Shown here piece by piece: positions 44,751-53,746 of a DNA stretch of 64,000 bases. The notes under the pieces were generated by a model. It had not been told where the DNA came from. It saw only the letters and a list, made by a program, of their open reading frames with translations, and ran no database searches. The first letter of the stretch is position 1, and every line of letters starts with the position of its first letter. The position numbers were made by a program, and so were the translations under genes. Source of the DNA: Nostoc sp. WHI (GTDB taxonomy: Bacteria; Cyanobacteriota; Cyanobacteriia; Cyanobacteriales; Nostocaceae); assembly GCF_015714725.1 (NCBI RefSeq), contig NZ_WBKM01000095.1:1-64000 (forward strand). The letters are read 5' to 3'.

Positions 44751-46526
44751 TTATTTCTTCTTCGGCTTTACCTGAGATTCTAAAATCACACCGTAGAGCG
44801 AACTCGTTTGCATCAATTCCTCATGAGTGCCTTGTGCTACCAATCGTCCTTTATCTATCAGAAAAATGCGATCGGCATTCTTGACGGTGCTAATGCGTTG
44901 AGCTACTACAAAAGTTGTACAAGCTTTTTGGTGCATTAAGTCATCTAGCTCGGCTTGAATCTGGGCAGCAGTTTTGGCATCCACAGCCGAGGTACTATCG
45001 TCCAAAATCAGAATGCTGTAATCGGTCAATAAAGTACGAGCGATCGCAATTCGTTGTTTTTGTCCACCAGACAAACCTACGCCTCGTTCACCCACAATCG
45101 TCTCGTAGCCATCAGGCAGACTGGTAATAAAATCGTGCATTTGTGCGGTTTTTGCCACCTCAATCACCTGCTTTAAGGTTGCATCGGCTTTTGCGTAAGC
45201 AATATTTTCGCGGATTGTGCCAGAGAAGAGGGTTGTTTCCTGAAATACAATGCCAATAAGCGATCTGAGGCTTTTGAGCGTGAAATCTTTTACATCTCGT
45301 CCGTCAATGCGAACCGCTCCCCCTGTGACATCATAAAAGCGGGGAATTAAGTTCATAATTGTGCTTTTCCCGGAGCCTGTCATCCCTAGAACAGCGATCA
45401 GTTCGTTGGGTTTCGTTTCAAAGGAAACTTCTTTGAGACTTTCGCTGGTCGCTCCTGGATAGCGAAAGGAAACATTTTCAAAGGTGATTCTACCACCGCA
45501 AGTTTCAAATGGGACAGCACCGGGGCGATCGCGAATTTCTATCTCCGCATCCACAACTTCGTAGACTCGTTCGGCGGAAGCAGCTGATTGAGCGATCGCA
45601 GGTGCAGCAAATCCAATCAACAAAATAGGTTGGAGAATCAACGCTAGGTAGGAGTTAAACGCCACCAGTTCACCAAGGGAGAACCGATCTCCAATCACCC
45701 GCGCTCCTCCGTAGCCAAAAACTGCCAGTGTTACCAAATTACTCAGCAAAAAGATAAACGGGAAGGTATTATGGATGGCGCTAATGGTCTTCATGTTTGC
45801 CTTGACTAGGCCATCATTTAGAGTTGTGTAACGCGACCTCTCAGTTGACTCCCGCACAAAGGCTTTCACTACCCGGATTCCGATTAAATTCTCTTGCAAT
45901 ACAGCATTGAGGTTGCTCAGTTGCTCTTGTACTTGCCGAAAAAGTTTGTTATTTCGGGTGATGAATCGCGCCATCAACCATCCAGAGAGGGGTACTACTG
46001 TCAGCGTAATCAGTGCTAATTCCCAGTTCATCACCAGCAAAATCACCGAAATACTCACCAATGTCACAACTCCACCAATAACCTGAATTAAGCTAGTGCC
46101 AACAAAGGTACGAATCTGCTCAATATCGCTGGTGACACGGGTTAGTAGTTGGGAAGTATGGACCTGGTCATGATAGCTGAAACTGAGATTTTGAATCTTG
46201 CTGAAAATTTTGTTTCGCAGGTCATAAGCAACACCCTGAGACACCGCTTCTGCCAAATAGCTTTGGCCAAAGTTAAATAAACCACGAGCGATCGCAGCCA
46301 ATACCATGCAAGCGGCGCTGTAAAGCACAATTTGGAGGTTTTTTTGGATGATCCCCTGATCAATTCCCCACCGAAATAGTTGCGGAGTAATTGCGTTTGC
46401 GATCGTCAACAGCAACAGGCTGGCTAAGGCTCCCAGCGAAGTCCATCGGTAAGTGCTTAAACTCCTAAGCACGCGCTGGATTGACTGTATAGACGAAGTT
46501 TCCTGGAGTTCTGGTTGCTGAACCAA
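44751..46526 (-). CDS. ABC exporter half-transporter with degenerate catalytic site
   Basis: The 591-aa protein has six transmembrane helices and an ATPase domain with Walker A GMTGSGKST, signature LSGGQKQR and Walker B ILILDDSTSAVD. The residue following Walker B Asp, normally the catalytic Glu, is Asp here, and the switch His region reads VVAQRIST, so Gln replaces His. These are the marks of the degenerate half in heterodimeric exporters such as TM287/288 or LmrCD. The canonical half would be the protein at 39488-41272. Substrate is unknown. Confidence 0.9.
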   Translation of the reverse strand: MVQQPELQETSSIQSIQRVLRSLSTYRWTSLGALASLLLLTIANAITPQLFRWGIDQGIIQKNLQIVLYSAACMVLAAIARGLFNFGQSYLAEAVSQGVAYDLRNKIFSKIQNLSFSYHDQVHTSQLLTRVTSDIEQIRTFVGTSLIQVIGGVVTLVSISVILLVMNWELALITLTVVPLSGWLMARFITRNNKLFRQVQEQLSNLNAVLQENLIGIRVVKAFVRESTERSRYTTLNDGLVKANMKTISAIHNTFPFIFLLSNLVTLAVFGYGGARVIGDRFSLGELVAFNSYLALILQPILLIGFAAPAIAQSAASAERVYEVVDAEIEIRDRPGAVPFETCGGRITFENVSFRYPGATSESLKEVSFETKPNELIAVLGMTGSGKSTIMNLIPRFYDVTGGAVRIDGRDVKDFTLKSLRSLIGIVFQETTLFSGTIRENIAYAKADATLKQVIEVAKTAQMHDFITSLPDGYETIVGERGVGLSGGQKQRIAIARTLLTDYSILILDDSTSAVDAKTAAQIQAELDDLMHQKACTTFVVAQRISTVKNADRIFLIDKGRLVAQGTHEELMQTSSLYGVILESQVKPKKK

Positions 46527-46719
46527 TGGTATTCACCCCTGTATCTTTGTAAAATTATCTCCTACTTTTGATTCTAAAAACCAATTGTGTTAGTTGAAGG
46601 TGGAGAATTTGGGATCAAGAGCAACCTTGTATTTGTGGTGGAAATTGCTAGTTTGGGGACAGCAGCATGAGAAGATACCTTTTTGGCAAGCATTGTCGCC
46701 ACTCCGTTTAAATACCTAT

Positions 46720-46810
46720 AGGACTTACGCAAACAATAGTCGAAACCATTATTTTATGGTAGGGGCAATTCATGAATTGCCCTTACCGTGTGTAGCTTTG
46801 CGTAAGTCCT
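46720..46810. mobile_element. MITE, 91 bp, with AGGACTTACGCAAA ends
   Basis: There are perfect 14-bp terminal inverted repeats AGGACTTACGCAAA, and a 20-bp palindrome around GGGCAATTCATGAATTGCCC (46763-46782) in the middle. There is no coding capacity. It lies upstream of the methyltransferase gene and could alter its expression. No target duplication is clear. Confidence 0.75.
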
Positions 46811-46838
46811 AACCTAAGAAAAGCAAAAAACAAGAACA

Positions 46839-47900
46839 ATGGCTAAAATTTTTCATAGCAATTCACAACTTCCCTTAGATATGCCAAATTCTATTAGTCG
46901 TACAGCAAAGCCAAGTTCTGAGTTCTATTCTATTTTTTCTGAAGAAGAAATTTTAGGGATAATTCATGCTTTAGAATTTAGAAGAGAAATACCTTTAAAG
47001 TATTTTTATAAAGGTAGAGGTGCAAAAATCTGGGATGATTTTTATCTAAAATATCTTATTCCTAAATGGTATGGAAGATCGAATGTAGAAATTGACCTTT
47101 TAAAGAATAACTTTCAATGCCTGAATGACAATATTCAAAGTGGTGAAAAAATCAATATTATAGACGTTGGCGCAGGAAATTCATATCCTGTTAAAAAGTT
47201 TATACATAGGCTTAATCAATTGGGTAGAGTTAATAAATATATTGCCTTAGATATTAGCGAAGAATTACTTAATTTATCCAAAAGAAATTTTAAAAAATGG
47301 TTTCCACTAATAGAGTTTATCAGTTCCACAATTGACATAGAAAACAGTTGTGTACCCAAAAATTTATTCCAAAATCAAGCCAGTCTTGAAATTGATGATA
47401 CAGCAAAAATATTTTTCCACTTAGGTGTTACAATTGGTAATCATCAAAATAGAGATAAAGTACTCCAAAACTTTAGAGATAGCATGGGAAAGAATGATTT
47501 TTTGGTATTCACTAACGAAACAGGTTCTAACTCTGAATGGGATGGAAAAGTAAGAGGTGGCTGCAATTATCATGTAGAAGGAATATATGAATGGGTTAAA
47601 AATAAGATTGGGATTAAAAATGAAGATTGTGAACTTTTGAGAAAGTATGATTTAAAAACAGATAGTATAGTTGCTAATATTAAACTCCGTAATCATTACA
47701 CTATAAATTTCAGTCGGATGGGAATAGATAAGAATATTGAAATCTCCGAAGGTGAAGAGATTACTATTTGGCGACATCATAAGTATGAAATGCCTAAACT
47801 TATGCAAGAAATAGAACGATGTGGACTACAACTCGTTCACTATAATACTGACAAATATAAATCACATATTATGGTGATTTGTAAAGTAGCCAGTAACTAA
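46839..47900 (+). CDS. EgtD-like (histidine-specific methyltransferase family) SAM-dependent methyltransferase
   Basis: The 353-aa protein has a SAM-binding core: INIIDVGAGNSYPVKKF (motif I), YIALDISEELL (motif II) and a FHLGVTIGNHQNRD segment equivalent to FIGSTLGNL of EgtD. It therefore belongs near the Methyltransf_33/EgtD group but lacks the YDDRGSELF entry motif of true EgtD. The coding DNA is clearly more AT-rich than its neighbours (many AAA, AAT, ATA and TTA codons), which suggests recent acquisition. A MITE lies just upstream. Possible substrates are histidine-like amino acids or peptides; the true one is unknown. Confidence 0.75.
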   Translation: MAKIFHSNSQLPLDMPNSISRTAKPSSEFYSIFSEEEILGIIHALEFRREIPLKYFYKGRGAKIWDDFYLKYLIPKWYGRSNVEIDLLKNNFQCLNDNIQSGEKINIIDVGAGNSYPVKKFIHRLNQLGRVNKYIALDISEELLNLSKRNFKKWFPLIEFISSTIDIENSCVPKNLFQNQASLEIDDTAKIFFHLGVTIGNHQNRDKVLQNFRDSMGKNDFLVFTNETGSNSEWDGKVRGGCNYHVEGIYEWVKNKIGIKNEDCELLRKYDLKTDSIVANIKLRNHYTINFSRMGIDKNIEISEGEEITIWRHHKYEMPKLMQEIERCGLQLVHYNTDKYKSHIMVICKVASN

Positions 47901-48073
47901 CCTATAGATGGTTGAATAGGAAAGTTTAGAAATTTATGAGAGCTTATTTGAGAATGCGATCGCACTATTTTGAGCCAGCAGAAAAATTAAGTATAAATAA
48001 TTTAGCAGCACACAGAATGGTAAAATTTACCTAAGCGATCGCTTATATAGCAAACCTTTAAAATCTTTAGTAG

Positions 48074-48442
<369 letters not shown>

Positions 48443-48453
48443 TCAAACCGGAT

Positions 48454-48477
48454 GAATTGCGTCTCGATACGCAATTC
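48454..48477. repeat. Palindromic hairpin after the HIT gene
   Basis: GAATTGCGT/ACGCAATTC with a 6-nt loop, 12 bp after the HIT stop codon. It is of a dispersed-repeat type and could act as a 3' stabiliser. Confidence 0.5.
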
Positions 48478-48600
48478 ACGACTAAAAAATCAATGTCATA
48501 ATCAATAATAAATGTGATATTTATTTACAAATCTCAACTTTGTATAGAAATTGTGTGTGGTCATTCAACTCAGGACTCTTTACCAATTGCCAGCAAAAGA

Positions 48601-48855
48601 ATGAAGCTACCTAACCTCGATCCGGAAACCATCGATCGCATCATTGAAATGGCATGGGAAGATAGAACATCTTTTGATGCCATTGAAGCTCAGTTTGGGC
48701 TGCTTGAGAAACAGGTAATTGCTTTAATGAGGCGTCAAATGAAGGAATCCAGTTTTCAAATGTGGCGAGAGCGAGTTACCAAACGCAAGACAAAGCATTT
48801 ATATAAGCGAGAATTTATTGCAGGTAGGTTTAAATCGCACAATCAAAAAACGTAA
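48601..48855 (+). CDS. DUF2805/TIGR03643-type small protein
   Basis: The 84-aa protein starts at the ATG at 48601 (MKLPNLDPETIDRIIEMAWEDR). An upstream GTG at 48514 is open but would add 29 atypical residues. It matches the TIGR03643 pattern with FDAIEAQFGL...EKQVIALMRRQMKESSFQMWRERV, a helix-turn-helix-like small protein of unknown function that is common in cyanobacteria. It lies alone between HIT and metH. Confidence 0.75.
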   Translation: MKLPNLDPETIDRIIEMAWEDRTSFDAIEAQFGLLEKQVIALMRRQMKESSFQMWRERVTKRKTKHLYKREFIAGRFKSHNQKT

Positions 48856-49056
48856 AATTGTGATGACAACACATCTCCATACAGCTTGGATACTAGGGAG
48901 TTGAGGCGATCGCTCTAAATTTACAGTCAGCGATCGCTACGTTGTAGCATCTTTTACTTCAATAAATACTGACAAAAATATCATAATTTTGGAAAATAAT
49001 AAAGTAAGGCGAGTATCACAAGACTCACTTGATTTCCTTATTTCCTCTAGGCAAAT

Positions 49057-52000
49057 ATGACTCATCCTTTCCTTGAACGCCTGCGTAGTCCAGATAGTCC
49101 AGTCCTCGTCTTCGACGGGGCAATGGGAACCAGCCTTCAAACCCAAAACCTCACTGCTGAAGACTTCGGCGGCGCACAATATGAAGGTTGTAACGAATAC
49201 TTAGTCCACACGAAACCCGAAGCTGTCGCTAAGGTTCACCGAGACTTTCTTGCTGCTGGTGCCGATGTCATTGAAACAAATACCTTTGGCAGTGCGTCCA
49301 TTGTGCTGGCAGAATATGACTTAGCAGACCAAGCCTACTATCTCACCAAGACAGCCGCAGAATTGGCGAAGCGTGTCGCTGCGGAATTTTCTACGCCAGA
49401 AAAACCCCGGTTTGTAGCGGGTTCCATCGGCCCCACAACAAAACTACCCACCTTAGGACATATTGACTTTGACACCATGAAAGCTACTTTTGCCGAACAA
49501 GCAGAAGCGCTGTGGGATGGTGGTGTCGATTTATTTTTGGTGGAAACTTGCCAAGATGTGCTGCAAATTAAAGCGGCGCTGAATGCGATTGAAGAAGTCT
49601 TTGCTAAAAAAGGCGATCGCCGTCCGTTGATGGTATCTGTGACAATGGAAAGCATGGGTACAATGTTGGTAGGTTCAGAAATCAGCGCTGTACTGACAAT
49701 TTTGGCACCTTATCCAATTGACATTCTCGGTCTGAACTGTGCCACAGGCCCAGACTTGATGAAACCACATATCAAGTATCTGGCAGAACATTCACCTTTC
49801 ATCGTTTCCTGTATTCCCAACGCCGGTTTACCTGAGAACGTTGGCGGTCAAGCACACTACCGCCTGACCCCGTTGGAATTACGGATGGCGCTGATGCATT
49901 TTGTTGAAGATTTGGGTGTCCAAGTGATCGGGGGTTGCTGTGGGACACGTCCAGAACACATTCAACAATTGGCAGAAGTTGCTAAAGACCTAAAGCCAAA
50001 AGTTAGACAGCCTAGCTTAGAACCAGCAGCAGCATCAATTTATACTACTCAGCCCTACGACCAAGATAATTCCTTCTTGATTGTCGGTGAACGTCTAAAC
50101 GCCAGTGGTTCCAAGAAGTGCCGCGATTTGCTGAATGCGGAAGATTGGGATGGACTCGTTTCAATGGCGAAGTCTCAGGTAAAAGAAGGCGCACACATCC
50201 TTGACATCAACGTCGATTATGTGGGACGTGATGGTGTGCGGGATATGTATGAACTAGTTTCGCGCATCGTCAATAATGTGACATTGCCTTTAATGCTTGA
50301 CTCTACCGAATGGGAAAAGATGGAGGCAGGTTTAAAAGTTGCCGGTGGTAAGTGCTTGCTGAACTCCACCAACTACGAAGACGGGGAACCCCGTTTTTTG
50401 AAGGTGTTGGAATTGGCGAAAAACTACGGAGCAGGTGTAATCATTGGTACTATCGATGAAGATGGGATGGCACGGACAGCAGACAAAAAGTTTGCGATCG
50501 CCGCGCGCGCTTACCGTCAAGCTGTAGAATATGGCATACCTCCCACAGAAATCTTCTTTGATACTCTAGCTTTACCAATTTCTACCGGGATTGAAGAAGA
50601 CCGAAAAAACGGTAAAGCCACAATTGAGTCCATCCGGCGAATACGTGAAGAATTGCCTGGATGTCATGTGATTTTGGGTGTTTCTAATATTTCCTTTGGT
50701 TTAAACCCAGCATCGCGAATCGTGCTGAACTCAGTGTTTTTGCATGAGGCGACGACGGCGGGAATGGATGCAGCCATTATCAGTGCCAACAAAATTTTAC
50801 CGCTATCCAAGATTGAGCAACGCCATCAAGAAATCTGCCGCCAACTGATTTATGACGAGCGGAAGTTTGATGGTAGCATTTGCGTTTATGATCCCTTGGG
50901 AGAGCTTACCACAGCCTTTGCCGGAGTGACGACAAAACGCGATCGCTCCTTAGATGAAAGTCTCCCCATCCCAGAACGCCTCAAGCGCCATATCATCGAC
51001 GGCGAACGCATTGGCTTAGAAGAACACTTGAGAAAAGCCCTAGAAGAACATCCCCCTTTGGAAATTATCAACACCTTTTTGCTAGATGGCATGAAAGTTG
51101 TCGGGGAATTATTCGGTTCTGGACAAATGCAGCTACCCTTCGTCTTGCAATCTGCCGAAACCATGAAAGTAGCGGTGGCATATCTCGAACCGTTCATGGA
51201 AAAGTCAGAATCCGGCAACAATGCTAAAGGAACCTTTATCATTGCCACAGTCAAAGGCGATGTCCACGACATTGGTAAAAACTTGGTGGATATTATCTTA
51301 TCCAACAACGGCTACAAAGTGATTAACCTGGGAATTAAGCAGCCAGTAGAAAACATCATCAACGCTTATGAACAGCACAAAGCTGATTGTATTGCCATGA
51401 GTGGTTTGCTGGTTAAATCCACCGCCTTCATGAAAGAGAATTTGGAGATATTCAACGAAAAAGGAATTACCGTCCCCGTGATTTTAGGTGGTGCGGCGCT
51501 GACTCCCAAATTTGTACATGAAGATTGTCAAAACACCTACAAGGGTAAAGTGGTTTATGGCAAAGATGCCTTCTCTGACTTGCACTTCATGGATAAATTA
51601 ATGCCAGCGAAGACTGCTGGTAACTGGGAAGATTTCCAGGGATTTTTGGATGAAGTTAGCACTTCAGAACCAATAACTCACCACTCAGCACTCACCACTC
51701 AGCACTCACCACTCAGCACTCACCACTCACCACTCAGCACTGAAGTGGATACAAGACGTTCAGACGCAGTAGCGATAGATATTGAACGTCCCATTCCGCT
51801 TTTCTGGGGAACGCAGTTGTTGCAACCTAGCGATATTCCCATCGAGGAAATATTCTGGCACTTGGATTTACAAGCTTTGATTGCTGGACAGTGGCAATTC
51901 CGCAAACCAAAGGAGCAATCTAAAGAAGAATATCAGGCTTTCTTGGCTAAAACAGTGTACCCAATTTTGGAAAGTTGGAAACACCGGATTATTGAGGAGA

Positions 52001-52590
52001 ATCTGTTACATCCACAAGTGATTTACGGGTATTTCCCTTGTCAAGCTGAGGGGAATTCTCTACATATATATAACTCAGAGAATCAATCACAACAGGTTGC
52101 AAGTTTTGAGTTTCCGAGGCAGAAGTCATTGAGACGACTGTGCATAGCAGATTTCTTTGCACCGAAGGAGTCGGGAATTATTGATGTGTTCCCAATGCAA
52201 GCGGTGACTGTAGGGGATATTGCAACAGAGTTCGCCCAAAAGCTGTTTGCTAACAATCAATATACCGATTATCTGTATTTCCACGGCATGGCAGTGCAAG
52301 TAGCGGAGGCTGTAGCTGAGTGGACACACGCCAGAATTCGCCGGGAGTTAGGTTTTGTTACTGAAGAACCAGATAATATTCGGGATATATTGGCACAGCG
52401 TTATCGTGGCTCAAGGTATAGTTTTGGCTATCCAGCTTGCCCGAATATCCAAGACCAGTACAAGCAGCTAGAGTTATTGCAGACTGACAGGATTAACCTA
52501 TATATGGATGAAAGTGAACAACTTTATCCAGAACAGTCTACCACTGCGATTATTGCTTACCACCCACTAGCAAAATACTTTAGCGCCTAA
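49057..52590 (+). CDS. metH: Cobalamin-dependent methionine synthase
   Basis: MetH transfers the methyl group of 5-methyl-THF to homocysteine via methylcobalamin. The 1177-aa protein has the homocysteine domain (residues ~1-320, zinc Cys228, Cys294, Cys295 in GGCCGT), the folate domain (~340-620; [13 protein letters not shown]), the cap and cobalamin domain (~640-870; His737 in DVHDIGKN is the lower cobalt ligand), and the SAM-binding activation domain to the C-terminus ([16 protein letters not shown]). Between the cobalamin and activation domains (residues 874-893) lies a heptamer-repeat linker of His, Ser, Leu and Thr. No cobalamin riboswitch was recognised in the short upstream region. Confidence 0.96.
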   Translation: MTHPFLERLRSPDSPVLVFDGAMGTSLQTQNLTAEDFGGAQYEGCNEYLVHTKPEAVAKVHRDFLAAGADVIETNTFGSASIVLAEYDLADQAYYLTKTAAELAKRVAAEFSTPEKPRFVAGSIGPTTKLPTLGHIDFDTMKATFAEQAEALWDGGVDLFLVETCQDVLQIKAALNAIEEVFAKKGDRRPLMVSVTMESMGTMLVGSEISAVLTILAPYPIDILGLNCATGPDLMKPHIKYLAEHSPFIVSCIPNAGLPENVGGQAHYRLTPLELRMALMHFVEDLGVQVIGGCCGTRPEHIQQLAEVAKDLKPKVRQPSLEPAAASIYTTQPYDQDNSFLIVGERLNASGSKKCRDLLNAEDWDGLVSMAKSQVKEGAHILDINVDYVGRDGVRDMYELVSRIVNNVTLPLMLDSTEWEKMEAGLKVAGGKCLLNSTNYEDGEPRFLKVLELAKNYGAGVIIGTIDEDGMARTADKKFAIAARAYRQAVEYGIPPTEIFFDTLALPISTGIEEDRKNGKATIESIRRIREELPGCHVILGVSNISFGLNPASRIVLNSVFLHEATTAGMDAAIISANKILPLSKIEQRHQEICRQLIYDERKFDGSICVYDPLGELTTAFAGVTTKRDRSLDESLPIPERLKRHIIDGERIGLEEHLRKALEEHPPLEIINTFLLDGMKVVGELFGSGQMQLPFVLQSAETMKVAVAYLEPFMEKSESGNNAKGTFIIATVKGDVHDIGKNLVDIILSNNGYKVINLGIKQPVENIINAYEQHKADCIAMSGLLVKSTAFMKENLEIFNEKGITVPVILGGAALTPKFVHEDCQNTYKGKVVYGKDAFSDLHFMDKLMPAKTAGNWEDFQGFLDEVSTSEPITHHSALTTQHSPLSTHHSPLSTEVDTRRSDAVAIDIERPIPLFWGTQLLQPSDIPIEEIFWHLDLQALIAGQWQFRKPKEQSKEEYQAFLAKTVYPILESWKHRIIEENLLHPQVIYGYFPCQAEGNSLHIYNSENQSQQVASFEFPRQKSLRRLCIADFFAPKESGIIDVFPMQAVTVGDIATEFAQKLFANNQYTDYLYFHGMAVQVAEAVAEWTHARIRRELGFVTEEPDNIRDILAQRYRGSRYSFGYPACPNIQDQYKQLELLQTDRINLYMDESEQLYPEQSTTAIIAYHPLAKYFSA
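51682..51737 (+). repeat. Heptamer repeat CACTCAG/CACTCAC inside metH
   Basis: Eight 7-bp units (CACTCAG and CACTCAC in mixed order) run in frame within metH. They give a 7-residue repeat such as HSPLSTH per 21 bp. Their position is the linker before the activation domain, so length changes by 21 bp would not disrupt the frame. Confidence 0.88.
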
Positions 52591-52597
52591 CCCATAT

Positions 52598-52646
52598 CCC
52601 CTCTCCTTAATAAGGAGAGGGGTGCCCGAAGGGCGGGGTGAGGTTC
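52598..52646. repeat. Left inverted repeat bordering the DUF559 gene
   Basis: CCCCTCTCCTTAATAAGGAGAGGGG (25 bp; palindrome CCCCTCTCCTT/AAGGAGAGGGG) followed by GGGGTGAGGTTC. It is matched in inverse at 53169-53208. A degenerate copy in the same sense as the right one lies near 52703-52737. Confidence 0.7.
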
Positions 52647-52794
52647 TTGTATTGCTCACAATACAAGGCTAGATAAACATTTTTAGTTAGTTATCGCTTC
52701 ATCTCACCCTAGCCCTCTCATTATCAAGGAGAAGGAACTGGGATCGGAAATAAATCAGTTTTTTTGTCCCAGTTTAAAAATATCAAAGTTAATA

Positions 52795-53163
52795 ATGACT
52801 AAACTTTATAATAAAAATAGTGAAATCGAAAAAAGGCGACTATTACGCCAAAATATCACAAAAGCTGAGAAGCTTATTTGGGATGAAATAAGAGATAGAC
52901 AGCTAGAAAACTGCAAATTTCGCAGACAATATAGTGTGGATAAGTTTGTCATAGATTTTTATAGTTCTGAATTAAAGTTAGCTATAGAAATTGATGGTGA
53001 AAGCCATTTTCAAGAAGGTGCTGCTGAATCCGATAAGGCAAGACAAGAATTTATTGAATCAGCAGGAATTAAGTTTATTAGATTTACGAATAATGATGTG
53101 TATGCTAATTTGTCTGGGGTACTGGAAAGTATTGCTCAGAATATACGAAATTTAAGGGGATAG
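52795..53163 (+). CDS. DUF559 (Vsr/MutH-like endonuclease fold) protein
   Basis: The 122-aa protein has the DUF559 pattern: LRQNITKAEKLIWDEIRDRQLENCKFRRQYSV, FVIDFYSSELKLAIEIDGESH and RFTNNDV. The Asp and Glu in the IDGE segment and the upstream Asp fit a PD-(D/E)XK-type nuclease related to very-short-patch repair enzymes. DUF559 genes occur in many copies in cyanobacteria; their function is not proven. The start is the ATG at 52795, with no strong ribosome-binding site. Both sides carry the same inverted repeat, so the gene may lie on a small mobile unit. Confidence 0.88.
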   Translation: MTKLYNKNSEIEKRRLLRQNITKAEKLIWDEIRDRQLENCKFRRQYSVDKFVIDFYSSELKLAIEIDGESHFQEGAAESDKARQEFIESAGIKFIRFTNNDVYANLSGVLESIAQNIRNLRG

Positions 53164-53168
53164 TAGTT

Positions 53169-53208
53169 GAACCTCACCCCCAGCCCCTCTCCTTATTAAG
53201 GAGAGGGG
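53169..53208. repeat. Right inverted repeat bordering the DUF559 gene
   Basis: GAACCTCACCCCCAGCCCC followed by the palindrome CCCTCTCCTT/AAGGAGAGGGG. It is the inverse of the left border at 52598-52646. Confidence 0.7.
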
Positions 53209-53746
53209 AGCAGGATTAAGCCTAGATGTTTGAAAACTAGACTGGCATTGTCCACCTGCGTGGACTAATACAAAATGAAGGGCTTGTTAACCCACGGAGG
53301 TGGGTTTTGTCTGTGTAGCCGCAACTTCCAGTCGCCGGGCAAATCGGAGCCGAACCTCTGATTATTTTGCACTCAACTGATATCTTTCCTTTAACAAGTG
53401 GGTATTATAGGTTTACTTTGCTAACAACATCTTCATAAATTCGCCTTAAAATAAAATACATTTCCGTAAATTTACCGTGAAGTTAGCTCTTGTTCTTTAT
53501 CAAACTTGATTGAAATAATTCTCAAAAAATCAGTATTTACCGGATAAGATGAACAATTCATAAATGATATAACTTTAATAAATTGTCTTTTGTTGTGGCT
53601 ACTTTTTTAAAATTTAGTAAAGCAAGATGCAGTAGTTACACAAATATAGGTTCATTTTTTGCCTACAAAATTAATTTATAGGCACACCTACTAATTTTGA
53701 TAAAAAATCAAAAATCCGCTATAAACCACTTGACAGGGAAGCAGCT
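53209..53746. other. Upstream region of hpsA with dispersed hairpins
   Basis: About 540 bp without a gene. The left part has a dispersed repeat with GTCCAC/GTGGAC (about 53250-53265) and AACCCACGGAGGTGGGTT (53289-53306). The rest is AT-rich and must hold the hpsA promoter. I could not place promoter boxes. Confidence 0.5.

Noticed and set aside
48856-49056. Possible cobalamin or SAM riboswitch before metH
   Set aside because: The 200 bp show no recognisable B12-box or SAM-I core; not enough to call one.
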